Positions 1-6,660 of a stretch of DNA of 64,000 nt are shown piece by piece (positions within the stretch are counted from its first letter, which is position 1; each line of letters begins with the position of its first letter). Source of the stretch: Humibacter sp. RRB41 (GTDB taxonomy: Bacteria; Actinomycetota; Actinomycetes; Actinomycetales; Microbacteriaceae). The stretch spans positions 1 to 64,000 of the forward strand of contig NZ_JAKWJQ010000007.1 in assembly GCF_022761015.1 (NCBI RefSeq). Direction: 5' to 3'. The notes beneath the pieces are model-generated. The model saw only the letters and a list, made by a program, of their open reading frames with translations. It had not been told where the DNA came from and ran no database searches. Made by a program: the position numbers and the translations under genes.

Positions 1-48
1 ACTTTAAGCACAGCGACACGGTTCTTCGACACCCGCCAGCCTGTCGCA

Positions 49-96
49 TATGTCGCGACTCACCTGTCACGTATCACCTGTCACCTATGTCGCGAC
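49..96. repeat. Short repeat cluster, possible end of an insertion sequence
   Basis: An 11-bp word, TATGTCGCGAC, occurs at 49-59 and again at 86-96. Between them CACCTGTCAC occurs at 61-70 and 75-84. Tightly spaced repeated words of this kind are typical of transposase-binding ends, and the sequence stops just before the att-like repeat at 105. I infer that the end of another insertion sequence lies to the left and truncated a tRNA fragment here. No transposase is visible in the window to confirm it. Confidence 0.35.
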
Positions 97-104
97 CCCC
101 GGCA

Positions 105-138
105 CCTTCGGGCGCACACTGTGTTGAGACAGTAGAAA
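105..138. repeat. Left copy of 34-bp att-like direct repeat
   Basis: These 34 bases are identical to 5821-5854. They contain the last 12 bases of a tRNA-Arg acceptor/T-arm end (CCTTCGGGCGCA) followed by downstream sequence CACTGTGTTGAGACAG and a short A-run. The tRNA part upstream is missing in this copy. Direct repeats made of a tRNA 3' end are the usual scar of a site-specific integrative element. I infer that this is the left boundary of a 5.7-kb island or of one segment of a larger one. Confidence 0.75.
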
Positions 139-179
139 CCCCCGGAATCATGCGGAAGTTGCACGTGAACCGGGGGTTT
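136..179 (+). terminator. GC-rich hairpin after left att copy
   Basis: Arms AAACCCCCGG (136-145) and CCGGGGGTTT (170-179) pair perfectly around a 24-base loop. The position corresponds to the terminator that follows the right att copy, but the sequence differs. It probably ends transcription reading out of the tRNA locus. The IS copy begins 29 bases further on. Confidence 0.5.
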
Positions 180-200
180 CGTTTTGCCCTGTGATAGGTC

Positions 201-208
201 GATTACTC
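201..208. repeat. 8-bp target site duplication, left
   Basis: GATTACTC at 201-208 is repeated at 1436-1443, directly outside the two IS ends. An 8-bp duplication is the normal target footprint of IS256-family elements. Confidence 0.85.
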
Positions 209-235
209 GGCTTATAGGCAAGAACGTGTGGATGG
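209..235. repeat. IS terminal inverted repeat, left
   Basis: Matches the reverse complement of 1409-1435 at 26 of 27 positions. It marks one end of the IS1249-like element. Confidence 0.9.
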
Positions 236-245
236 TCCGGGCGTG

Positions 246-1343
246 TCATGTGCGTCCTGCCCAGCCGGTTCGGTGCCAGAGGCCTTCTTCGGCGCTGAGA
301 GCGGTGTCGTAGAGCGCGGGCCGGATGGGTTCGTCTGCCGGTGATTCGATGCGCTTCGGTGCGGGCTGGTGGGCGTGCTTGTGTGCCTGATCGATGGGGA
401 TCTCGTGGAGCAGCAGGTACCATTCCACGGCTCGGCGGCGGTGCTCGATGGGCATGCCTCGGTGGTGGCGGAGGAGGTGTCGGATCTGGGAGTTCAACCC
501 TTCCAGGCGTGAGGTCGCTCGCGGGTTGCCGTGCTCGAGGTTGGTGAAGGTGTGTCCGGCTTGCACGGTTCGGTGCAGCACGGCCCAGGCTTTTCGGAGC
601 CTGTGGTGGGTGTACCCGAATTGGCCGTTGTCGTACATGCTCCGCTCCCGGGTGAGGTGCCCATATTTCTGCCACCATGCTTCGAGTGTGAGCCGCCAGG
701 TGATCGCGTCATCCACGCTGTGGACATCTGTCAGGGCGAGCGCGATCTGTCGGAGCGCCTTACCGGCGTGCAGGCGTGGTTTCCGTGTCAGTTCGCGGGT
801 CACGTTCAACTGCAGATGGAAGATGCAGCGTTGGACCTTCGTGTCCGGCCAGGTTCGGGCGAGCGCGGAACGGATCCCGGAGCCGCCATCGGTGACCACG
901 ACCAGCGGTGGCGGGATCTGGGCGAACAGGGCTTCCCACGCGGCCGTGGACTCCCTCGCGGCCCACTGCCAGGCGATCACCGTTCCGGTCGCGGATTGCG
1001 CGATCAGCAGGCACCAGGACCCGATCCAGACTCCGTCGACGAGAACCGCGTCGTGGACTTCACCCGTGACGGGCATGCAGGGCTGAAGGGTCCAGCACCA
1101 TGCGGTGTCGTGACGGAAGGAACGGCCCGTGCCGCCGCCGAGCTCAGCCTGGCTGGCCTTCCCGACCAGCCACGTCAAGAACCGGCGCAGCTGCTCACGT
1201 CGGGTGACGTCCGGACGCCGCCGCACCGATGACGCCCCGCAGTCTCGGCATCGCCACCGCTGCGTTCCCGCCGCAGTCATTCCGTTCTTCACGAGCAACG
1301 ATCCGCATACCACGCAGTTCGTCTGATTCGAGGGATGGTCCAC
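246..1343 (-). CDS. IS1249-like transposase (IS256 family, DDE)
   Basis: This 365-residue DDE transposase starts at a GTG. An N-terminal zinc ribbon is visible as CVVC (10-13) and CRDC (32-35). The catalytic triad is assigned as D103 (LVDGVWIG), D152 (VVTDGGSG) and E281 (SRLEGLNSQIR), and the conserved CIFH motif is at 173-176. The C-terminal pattern HRGMPIEHRRRAVEWYL is what I associate with IS1249-type members of the IS256 group. Length and motifs are complete and there is no frameshift. It would catalyse movement of the surrounding 1227-bp element. Confidence 0.92.
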   Translation of the reverse strand: MDHPSNQTNCVVCGSLLVKNGMTAAGTQRWRCRDCGASSVRRRPDVTRREQLRRFLTWLVGKASQAELGGGTGRSFRHDTAWCWTLQPCMPVTGEVHDAVLVDGVWIGSWCLLIAQSATGTVIAWQWAARESTAAWEALFAQIPPPLVVVTDGGSGIRSALARTWPDTKVQRCIFHLQLNVTRELTRKPRLHAGKALRQIALALTDVHSVDDAITWRLTLEAWWQKYGHLTRERSMYDNGQFGYTHHRLRKAWAVLHRTVQAGHTFTNLEHGNPRATSRLEGLNSQIRHLLRHHRGMPIEHRRRAVEWYLLLHEIPIDQAHKHAHQPAPKRIESPADEPIRPALYDTALSAEEGLWHRTGWAGRT

Positions 1344-1408
1344 GCCTAAGAGTCATGGACCATGACCATCCACGTTCTACCCCGTGATTCCGCCGCTAGA
1401 TCAAGAAC

Positions 1409-1435
1409 CCATCCACACGTTCTTGCCTATAACCC
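1409..1435. repeat. IS terminal inverted repeat, right
   Basis: Pairs with 209-235 with one mismatch. It is followed immediately by the second copy of the GATTACTC target duplication (1436-1443). Confidence 0.9.
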
Positions 1436-1506
1436 GATTACTCGGCCTGTGTGTGCAGTGTGTGTGCACCGGCTCGCGGGACGAGCGTTATAGCCTGCAC
1501 GCTTGA

Positions 1507-1671
1507 TCAACGTGTGCGTAACGTGCCAGTTTCGACGTCGCCACCTCGGCTGCGTTTCGATTGCCCTATTCGCCAGAACCGCTGAACATCCCAGGTTGTT
1601 GCAGAATCGGGGTCGATGCCGTGCGCAGCCGCCCAAGGACGGACCGAATCACTTAGCAACTCATCGCTCAT
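1507..1671 (-). CDS. Small hypothetical protein (54 aa)
   Basis: A 54-residue protein starting MSDELLSDSVRPW. The ATG is preceded by a strong ribosome-binding site, GGAGG, eight bases upstream, which favours this start over a longer in-frame one overlapping the next gene. The stretch VRPWAAAHGIDPDSATTWDVQRFW looks helical and vaguely resembles short actinobacterial DNA-binding tails such as the Lsr2 C-terminus, but that is not a firm match. It lies 67 bases downstream of another small gene on the same strand, so the two may be co-transcribed. Function unknown. The arginine-rich tail could come from a shifted end. Confidence 0.5.
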   Translation of the reverse strand: MSDELLSDSVRPWAAAHGIDPDSATTWDVQRFWRIGQSKRSRGGDVETGTLRTR

Positions 1672-1738
1672 GTTCAATTCCTCCACTACATTGCCTGTGC
1701 CGAACCGTGAGCCAGTCCGGCGCAGGCAACACGTCGGG

Positions 1739-2008
1739 TCAGTGGTGGTAGATCCGTCCCCAGGCCAGCGCTGTCGCCTTGAAATCGAGCCCGTGATCCT
1801 CAGCGAAGTCGTCAACCTCGATGACGGTCGCCTGCGAAAGATCCGATCCACATTCGCGGATGGCAGCCTCTGCTGCGTCGCCGGGCTTGATCGTTTGAAG
1901 AATGAGGTCTGGCACGCTCAGGTTGCGTTCGAACGCGTCGAGCGCGATGTCGTGAATCGTCCAAGTGTCGTCAGGGGTACTCGAGACGTTGTTCGTTATG
2001 GTGTTCAT
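1739..2008 (-). CDS. Small acidic hypothetical protein (89 aa)
   Basis: An 89-residue acidic protein beginning MNTITNNVSSTPDDTW. The chosen ATG has a ribosome-binding site (GAAAGGAA) just upstream; a longer reading to 2167 has an unlikely composition and no such site. The middle (IHDIALDAFERNLSVPDLILQTIKPGDAAEAAIRECG) is compatible with a small helical fold. No known domain is recognised. It sits in the tRNA-linked island next to the 54-aa gene and downstream of a perfect 9-bp hairpin at 2037-2067. Probably mobile-element cargo of unknown role. Confidence 0.55.
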   Translation of the reverse strand: MNTITNNVSSTPDDTWTIHDIALDAFERNLSVPDLILQTIKPGDAAEAAIRECGSDLSQATVIEVDDFAEDHGLDFKATALAWGRIYHH

Positions 2009-2036
2009 GTCCGTTCCTTTCGCTAGTTGTGGATTG

Positions 2037-2067
2037 GTCCCCGGGTCTGTTCCAGCAGCCCGGGGAC
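2037..2067. other. Perfect 9-bp stem hairpin
   Basis: GTCCCCGGG (2037-2045) pairs exactly with CCCGGGGAC (2059-2067) around a 13-base loop. On the plus strand it is followed by GTTCTTTGTT, so it could terminate plus-strand transcription. On the minus strand it lies in the leader of the 89-aa gene, about 29 bases before its start codon. The rest of 2068-2320 shows no convincing gene. Confidence 0.5.
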
Positions 2068-2320
2068 GTTCTTTGTTAGGCCCATTCGCCGGACTTGCAA
2101 CGTTCGGCAGGTCCAAGTAGCGGGGGGATCCATCCTGCGCGCCTCGATCAACAGCCGACTGATGCACCCGCGTTGATAACCGAGCTGATCCGCGACGGTC
2201 TGGGTAGCAGGGCCACGCGTGTTCTGATAGCCCCTGGAATTCCGGTTGCTTTCACTGAGGATGAGAACTCACCAATACAGTTCGGGCTGTCTTCACCAAC
2301 TCAGATGGCAAACTGACCGG

Positions 2321-2800
2321 CTAGTGCGGTTCTTCGCTGCCCGCCTGTACGCCGTCCCAACAATCCCCGCCAGACTGCGAAAAGTACGCTTGCATCATCG
2401 TGCAATCCCCGCTGACTACCGCGTTGTCAATGTAGAAGTCGAGGTCTGTGACGTTGGCGTTGTACGCCATGTACAGTCCAGGAACTAGTGCGACGACCTT
2501 CGTTGTCCCGGACATGTTGAACTCGTTCTGTGGTCGAGAATCGATGCTCGACACGTCAACCACCACCGGATACCCGGGAAACTTCGCTTTGATCTCCTGA
2601 ACGAGAGACGATTCGACCGGCGGTAGCGGAGTGGGCGATACGGACGGCGTCTGTTCGGTTTCAGTCTTTGTCTTGGCGTTGTGTGCGGCGGTCGTGTGTG
2701 TAGCCGGGGATGCGACGACCTGGATGCACCCAGTCAGCCCGAGCGCCATCGTGAGAGCGATGATCGAGTAGGCGACGCTGCGTTTTCTCATAGGAGTCAT
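2321..2800 (-). CDS. Putative lipoprotein of unknown function
   Basis: A 159-residue protein with a basic N-terminus, a hydrophobic segment and a lipobox LTGC, so the mature protein should be lipid-anchored on the outer face of the membrane. A Thr/Pro/Ser-rich linker (about 33-62) leads to a small C-terminal domain with CTMM and CWDG cysteines that could form a disulfide. No family is recognised. The start is uncertain: two ATGs nine bases apart precede the signal sequence and neither has a clear ribosome-binding site. A 5-bp inverted repeat, TACCG-TGA-CGGTA (2802-2814), sits immediately upstream. Confidence 0.65.
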   Translation of the reverse strand: MTPMRKRSVAYSIIALTMALGLTGCIQVVASPATHTTAAHNAKTKTETEQTPSVSPTPLPPVESSLVQEIKAKFPGYPVVVDVSSIDSRPQNEFNMSGTTKVVALVPGLYMAYNANVTDLDFYIDNAVVSGDCTMMQAYFSQSGGDCWDGVQAGSEEPH

Positions 2801-2853
2801 CTACCGTGACGGTAACCCTGCAGGAGTCATCGCCGCTCGCCCACTTTCACGGG

Positions 2854-3177
2854 TCAGTGGCCGCGTTCATGAGCCGTGCGAAGCTGCCCATCCTTGTCCG
2901 TGAGACGTTGTGCACCACTCGGATGGCCGTTCGGCGGACCCGACCAGAATCCTTCAGGCTTCCAGTTGTCGTACAACACCAGTTCATCTGTACGCTCCAA
3001 CGAATCGACCACGTTCATCAGTTGACGTTTCGCAGGGTCCAGATCTCACCTGATCAGCAAGTATCTGTCACCCTCGCGATGATGCACACGCTGAATCACA
3101 GCCTTCGGAAGCACCGGATCCGATCGCATCACCAACCACGTGTCAGCATCGAATCTAATCGGCCTGGGGTGCAACAT
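2854..3177 (-). pseudogene. Small gene interrupted by an in-frame TGA
   Basis: Reading the minus strand from the ATG at 3177 gives MLHPRPIRFDADTWLVMRSD and continues through VHHREGDRYLLIR to a TGA at 3046-3048. The same frame then continues with clearly coding sequence, starting DLDPAKRQLMNVVDSLERTD, to a TGA at 2854. Without the internal stop the product would be 107 residues. The stop could be a single TGG-to-TGA change, since a tryptophan fits the context. I do not recognise the family. An alternative is two separate short peptides, but no start or ribosome-binding site introduces the second part. Confidence 0.6.
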
Positions 3178-3295
3178 ACTTCGAATATACGTTCGACGAG
3201 ATTAGTCCACAAGCAACCCCTACATTGGGGGCCCAGCTTCAGCCGGTTGCAGGGCCTCATGCCATAGTCTCTTCATACACACGAAAGGATCACGC

Positions 3296-3499
3296 ATGTC
3301 CGCTGCGTCGACCCAGCCAATGCACAACACTGAAGTCAATCTCCCAACTGATCAGGAAATTCAAGACACGTTCGCCACCTTGGGCTTGCTCACGCCAGCC
3401 CCGGCCGGCTACAGCTACCTGTCCGCGTGGGGAGCAAACGATAGTGGCCACGTCTTTCAGGTGACTCGCACAACGACGACGGAGTCTCGTGACGCCTAG
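3296..3499 (+). CDS. Small protein coupled to SDH_sah protease (67 aa)
   Basis: A 67-residue protein starting MSAASTQPMHNTEVNLPTDQ, with a ribosome-binding site (GAAAGGA) upstream of the ATG. It is soluble-looking, with a short helical part (TDQEIQDTFATLGLL) and a segment rich in Gly, Tyr and Ser. Its last codons overlap the start of the downstream protease by 11 bases, which implies translational coupling. I do not recognise the family. The tight pairing suggests a partner, substrate or inhibitor of the protease; that is inference. Confidence 0.65.
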   Translation: MSAASTQPMHNTEVNLPTDQEIQDTFATLGLLTPAPAGYSYLSAWGANDSGHVFQVTRTTTTESRDA

Positions 3500-4400
3500 C
3501 TGGCCTGATGTCCAGACCGCAGTTCAACAGACTGGCAGCCCTTACGATGTTGTGCGGCGCGGTTATGTTGCGGATCTGGCGCTCTACACCGGCCGTAACG
3601 TAATCATCTACTACTCCGGCTGGCTCGAGAAACAGAGTCTGGTTGGGCAGGGGCTTACTGGTTACGAGATCAATGACAGCGATAAGACCGGCTTCATGAG
3701 TACGGTGCATGGTCTCGACCGTGATAAGGGCCTCGATCTTATCCTCCACACGCCGGGCGGGGATATTGCAGCCTGCGAATCGCTCGTTGATTATCTCAGG
3801 ACGATGTTCGCAGGAGACATTCGCGTGATTGTCCCTCAACTAGCCATGTCTTGCGGGACAATGATCGCCCTATCTGCTCGGCAAGTGATCATGGGAAAAC
3901 ATTCCAGCCTCGGCCCAATTGATCCGCAGATTGGTGGGGTGCCCGCGCACGGCATAATCGAGGAATTCGATCAAGCGAAGAAGGAAATATCTGCCGATCC
4001 TTCTACGATTCCGGTTTGGCAACCAATAATTGGTAAGTACAATCCCACACTTGTGGGTGAAGCGGCAAAGGCGATTCGTTGGGCTCGCGATATGGTCGAC
4101 ATCTGGATGCAAACCGGAATGTTCGCGGGGCGCACCGATAAAGTGGATGCATCCAAGAAAGTGCTTGATGAATTGGCGGATCACGCATTAACGCTCTCCC
4201 ACAGCCGTCATATCTCATCGTCTAAGGCGAAGAGCCTAGGAATTGTGGTCGTTGATCTCGAGAGTGACCCAGACCTTCAAGACAAAGTCCTAGCCATTCA
4301 CCATAGCTGCACACAAACCTTGGCTGATACTCGCGCCTTTAAGATCATAGAAAACAATGCAGGGATCGCAGTGATCAGTGTGGTGAATCAGGTTCGCTGA
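3489..4400 (+). CDS. SDH_sah-type serine protease-like protein (ClpP/SppA fold)
   Basis: A 303-residue protein with the features of the serine dehydrogenase proteinase (SDH_sah) family in the ClpP/crotonase superfamily. The oxyanion region is LILHTPGGDIAACES (84-98). The nucleophile region is LAMSCGTMIALSARQ, with Ser121 as the likely catalytic residue, followed by SSLGPIDPQIGG (139-150). The C-terminal half is helical, and HALTLSHSRHISSSKAKSLGIV (232-253) could supply the dyad partner. There is no signal peptide and only weak hydrophobic stretches, so it is probably cytoplasmic or peripheral. It starts at a GTG overlapping the preceding 67-aa gene. Its place in a tRNA island hints at accessory or defence-type cargo, but no function is demonstrated. 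Confidence 0.8.
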   Translation: MTPSWPDVQTAVQQTGSPYDVVRRGYVADLALYTGRNVIIYYSGWLEKQSLVGQGLTGYEINDSDKTGFMSTVHGLDRDKGLDLILHTPGGDIAACESLVDYLRTMFAGDIRVIVPQLAMSCGTMIALSARQVIMGKHSSLGPIDPQIGGVPAHGIIEEFDQAKKEISADPSTIPVWQPIIGKYNPTLVGEAAKAIRWARDMVDIWMQTGMFAGRTDKVDASKKVLDELADHALTLSHSRHISSSKAKSLGIVVVDLESDPDLQDKVLAIHHSCTQTLADTRAFKIIENNAGIAVISVVNQVR

Positions 4401-4420
4401 TATCGTCACCAAACACAGTG

Positions 4421-4704
4421 CTACGAGTCGGCCCCTGAACAAGCTGCCTCAATCGCGTCCTCTAGGTATCCCTCGAAGCTGTAGCCGCATATGACGCAGC
4501 GCATGAATCGGGTCTCTGGGTAACCTTCGAACGCCTCGTGCAGCCGGTACAGGTGTTTGCCAGTGTTCCACACGCTCGGATCCCACATAGTCGCAGGGAT
4601 GCCGTCGCGTGATCGCAGATGCCAGGGAACGAACGCTGCCTCAGCATGGGAGTAGAGCCCCAATGGGGGATGTCGTGAACCAGCCGAACGTGGCTAGCAT
4701 CCAT
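4421..4704 (-). pseudogene. Frameshifted hypothetical gene with CxxC motif
   Basis: Two minus-strand frames with good coding character abut. The first begins at the ATG at 4704, MDASHVRLVHDIPHWG. The second carries YSHAEAAFVPWHLRSRDG through to CVICGYSFEGYLEDAIEAAC and a TAG at 4421. Adding one G to the GGGG run near 4661 would join them into a single protein of about 94 residues. The CVICG motif suggests a half zinc knuckle. This is either a decayed gene or a sequencing error in the homopolymer. Function unrecognised. The second frame alone could only start at a TTG. Confidence 0.55.
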
Positions 4705-4733
4705 CAAGGCCGATTCATAGCAAAGGAACTGAT

Positions 4734-5126
4734 TTGAGCACCCCGGCAGGTTGGTACCCGGACCCATCGCGGCGTGGAAGGGTCCGGTTCTGGGACGGTG
4801 CCCGCTGGACCTCGCAGTATCGTCCAGCTGTCGCAAGCACAACCGTCTACGCACCGCCGCAGACTTTGCCCGCAGTACCCAATCCGGGGAGCGTCGGAGG
4901 ATTTGTCTGCTCGCTGATCGGCGTCCTCTTCGTGGCACTACCCATTGTGTGTATCCCGCTCACGATTGTGGGAATCGTTCTCAGCTCGCGAAGGTTGCGG
5001 CACGTCCCGTTCGGGACCGGACGAGGGATAACGCTCTGGGGTTTATGGCTTGGCATCGTAGGTCTGGCAATCACTGTCGTCATTATGGTCGCAGCGATCC
5101 CGGGCGCGATTCAGGCGAACTTCTAA
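4734..5126 (+). CDS. DUF2510/DUF4190-type small membrane protein
   Basis: A 130-residue protein. Its N-terminal DUF2510 motif reads PAGWYPDPSRRGRVRFWDGA and continues with RWTSQYRP. A short linker leads to two transmembrane helices (about 55-82 and 101-124) of the DUF4190 kind. It starts at a TTG preceded by AAAGGA. Such proteins are common in Actinobacteria, are thought to sit in the cytoplasmic membrane with the Trp-rich motif outside or at the surface, and lack a firm function. It starts 29 bases from the ATG of the divergent frameshifted gene. Confidence 0.8.
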   Translation: MSTPAGWYPDPSRRGRVRFWDGARWTSQYRPAVASTTVYAPPQTLPAVPNPGSVGGFVCSLIGVLFVALPIVCIPLTIVGIVLSSRRLRHVPFGTGRGITLWGLWLGIVGLAITVVIMVAAIPGAIQANF

Positions 5127-5190
5127 CGGGCGCGCATCGCTGAAGCGATGGCACGGAAGCGTGCAGCGGACGGACACGCAGGGGAGTGAA

Positions 5191-5643
5191 GTGAACGCTG
5201 ACATTCAGAAGACGCTTTGGCAGGCGCTTGCAGCCATCGTTCCCGCCGCTCTCGTTCTTGTCGGGCAACTCGCTGCTCGGGGTGGAGTGCCCCGGGCAAT
5301 CAAGCGGCTTGATCAGTTGACGACGGTCTGGCAGTGCCTGCCAGACGCCAGCCCAGCCAAAAGGGATGTCCTGGTTGCCATCAACTCGCACGCGGCGAAA
5401 TTGGTGGCCAAGGAGCGTCGACCTCTCAACCCCACGAATGTCGCCTTGACGGTGGTCTTTGCCGGGATATTGGGCTATGCCGCTTACTGGCTCGGCGTTT
5501 GGGCCATCTCGACTGGAGCTTGGTTTGCGTGGGCCGTCTTCGTTGTTGTGGGTGCCGGCGGCCTAATATTTGTGGCCGGGGCAATTGGGACGCTTCGGGA
5601 TCCGAAGAAGGATCCCGTGAAGAAAAGCGACGGTGGCACGTAG
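5191..5643 (+). CDS. Small membrane protein of unknown function (150 aa)
   Basis: Starting at GTG 5191 (AGGGGAG upstream), the protein is 150 residues. There is an N-terminal hydrophobic helix (LWQALAAIVPAALVLVGQLA) and a basic cytoplasmic stretch with PRAIKRLDQLTTVWQCLPDA. Two adjacent transmembrane helices follow (about 84-106 and 107-131), then a charged tail ending KKSDGGT. A GTG at 5161 is an alternative start without a good ribosome-binding site. No family is recognised; the pattern recalls small phage or island membrane proteins. It is the last gene before the right att copy. Confidence 0.65.
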   Translation: MNADIQKTLWQALAAIVPAALVLVGQLAARGGVPRAIKRLDQLTTVWQCLPDASPAKRDVLVAINSHAAKLVAKERRPLNPTNVALTVVFAGILGYAAYWLGVWAISTGAWFAWAVFVVVGAGGLIFVAGAIGTLRDPKKDPVKKSDGGT

Positions 5644-5790
5644 CTTCATCTGTGTTCACGGTTGTGTGTGCACATCGTGGGAAACGCGCGTACGTCAGCG
5701 CGCACCAGGGCTCGGTTAGTAACCCCTAGCGCCCCGACTTTCCGCGATACAGGAGACCCTGCAACACCAGAGGACACCCCCCGCCTTGTC
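5644..5790. other. Non-coding stretch before tRNA fragment
   Basis: No convincing gene is seen between the small membrane protein and the tRNA-Arg fragment. This is where the arm sites of an integrative element would be expected, but no repeat pattern strong enough to name stands out. Confidence 0.4.
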
Positions 5791-5791
5791 T

Positions 5792-5832
5792 CTACGGATC
5801 AGAAGGTTGGGGTTCGAATCCCTTCGGGCGCA
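5792..5832 (+). tRNA. tRNA-Arg(ACG) 3' fragment (anticodon loop to acceptor end), not a full tRNA
   Basis: CTACGGATCAGAAGG followed by GGTTCGAATCCCTTCGGGCGCA is the 3' half of an actinobacterial tRNA-Arg with anticodon ACG. The sequence upstream of 5791 is not the 5' half (no GCGCCCGTAGCTCAACGG-like sequence), so no functional tRNA is encoded here. The variable/T-stem region appears one G short of the usual sequence. The fragment runs without a break into the chromosomal terminator at 5852-5879. This is the remnant left when an element integrates into the 3' part of a tRNA gene; the intact gene should lie to the left, outside the window. Confidence 0.75.
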
Positions 5833-5854
5833 CACTGTGTTGAGACAGTAGAAA
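5821..5854. repeat. Right copy of 34-bp att-like direct repeat
   Basis: Identical to 105-138. It covers the last 12 bases of the tRNA-Arg fragment and 22 bases beyond. Together the copies delimit the island; the distance between them is 5716 bp. Confidence 0.8.
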
Positions 5855-5879
5855 ACGGCTCGCGAAAGCCGGCCGTTTT
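5852..5879 (+). terminator. tRNA-Arg terminator
   Basis: AAAACGGC (5852-5859) pairs with GCCGTTTT (5872-5879), a stem ending in T residues 20 bases after the tRNA acceptor end. It most likely served the original tRNA-Arg transcript. Confidence 0.75.
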
Positions 5880-5941
5880 CGTTTGGTCAGGCCCGGTCTA
5901 GCTCCAGTCAAACGAATGAATCACGCCTGCGCCACGAGGAA

Positions 5942-5960
5942 GCCTCCGTTCCGCGGAGGC
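5942..5960 (-). terminator. Hairpin downstream of 5976-6560 gene
   Basis: GCCTCCG (5942-5948) pairs with CGGAGGC (5954-5960) around TTCCG. It lies 16 bases past the stop codon of the minus-strand gene and is a plausible terminator for it, without a T-run. Confidence 0.55.
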
Positions 5961-5975
5961 AGACCGAACCCACCC

Positions 5976-6560
5976 TCACGGCTCGAACGGCTCGAACACC
6001 AACGGCGGCGGGCTGATCACGGTCTGGTACCACGTCCACGATTCGCCCGAGAGTTGCTCGATCGCCACGTAGCACTGCTGCGACGCGGGCAGGCCGTTCA
6101 GCGCGACCGAGAGCGACTGCTGGCCGTTGATCGTTCGATTGCCGATTCCGCCTGCACTGGATGCCCCGTACTGGCTCACAGAGAAGACCGTCGACGTCTG
6201 CGCCCACAGATAGAACGTGAAGACATAGTTCGATGTCGCTGTGAGGCCGTAGGCGTCGGGCTCGAAATGGATCGAGACCGCCGGCGCCCGCGACGGGTTC
6301 ACCGGGTAGTCGAAGCTCGCGTAGCTCGACGGCGCATCCGTCTGCACGATGGTCGCCTGAATAAGTGTTGTGTTCGTTCGGCCGCGGCCGATCGGATGCG
6401 CCACCGACAGGGAGTCGATGGGCGACGGAAAGAAGACGGGCGGCCGAACAGTGATGAGCTTCGACCATTCCTCAGGCGAGATGTCGCTCGCAAAGGCCGA
6501 GAAGTCGACCTTGTGGGTGTCCATGGCGCCCGCGAAATCATTCGAGGTTGCGTGTGACAT
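5976..6560 (-). CDS. Hypothetical protein (194 aa)
   Basis: A 194-residue protein with no signal peptide or membrane segment. The composition (many Ser, Thr, Ala, aromatic and beta-prone stretches such as SNYVFTFYLWAQTSTVFSV and SLSVALNGLPASQQCYVAIEQL) suggests a beta-sandwich. The N-terminus (DISPEEWSKLITVRPPVFFPSPIDSLS) is more helical or loop-like. No family is recognised. It is a single gene, separated from the opuC operon by about 100 bases. No clear ribosome-binding site precedes the ATG at 6560. Confidence 0.6.
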   Translation of the reverse strand: MSHATSNDFAGAMDTHKVDFSAFASDISPEEWSKLITVRPPVFFPSPIDSLSVAHPIGRGRTNTTLIQATIVQTDAPSSYASFDYPVNPSRAPAVSIHFEPDAYGLTATSNYVFTFYLWAQTSTVFSVSQYGASSAGGIGNRTINGQQSLSVALNGLPASQQCYVAIEQLSGESWTWYQTVISPPPLVFEPFEP

Positions 6561-6660
6561 GCGCGCAGCTTAAGTTCGCCGATCCGATGCCGCGACCCTC
6601 GGACAGGGGGGACTCCGCCGTGAACGGGTCGTCTCGCTACGAAGCGTCTCAGGGCGCCGG

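Larger units (their letters stand above)
209..1435 (-). mobile_element. Complete IS1249-like insertion sequence (IS256 family), 1227 bp
   Basis: The element is bounded by 27-bp terminal inverted repeats (209-235 and 1409-1435) that differ at one base, third from the end. The right end read inward starts GGGTTATAGGCAAGAACG. It is flanked by an 8-bp direct duplication, GATTACTC, and carries one intact transposase gene on the minus strand. A shortened copy of the inner part of the repeat, CCATCCACGTTCT, lies at 1366-1378 just upstream of the transposase and may be an extra transposase-binding or promoter site. Ends, duplication and ORF are all intact, which suggests a recent and possibly still mobile insertion into the island. 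Confidence 0.9.

Noticed and set aside
5776-5832. Possible complete tRNA-Arg gene
   Set aside because: The 5' half is absent; only the anticodon-to-3' portion is present, so it is listed as a fragment.
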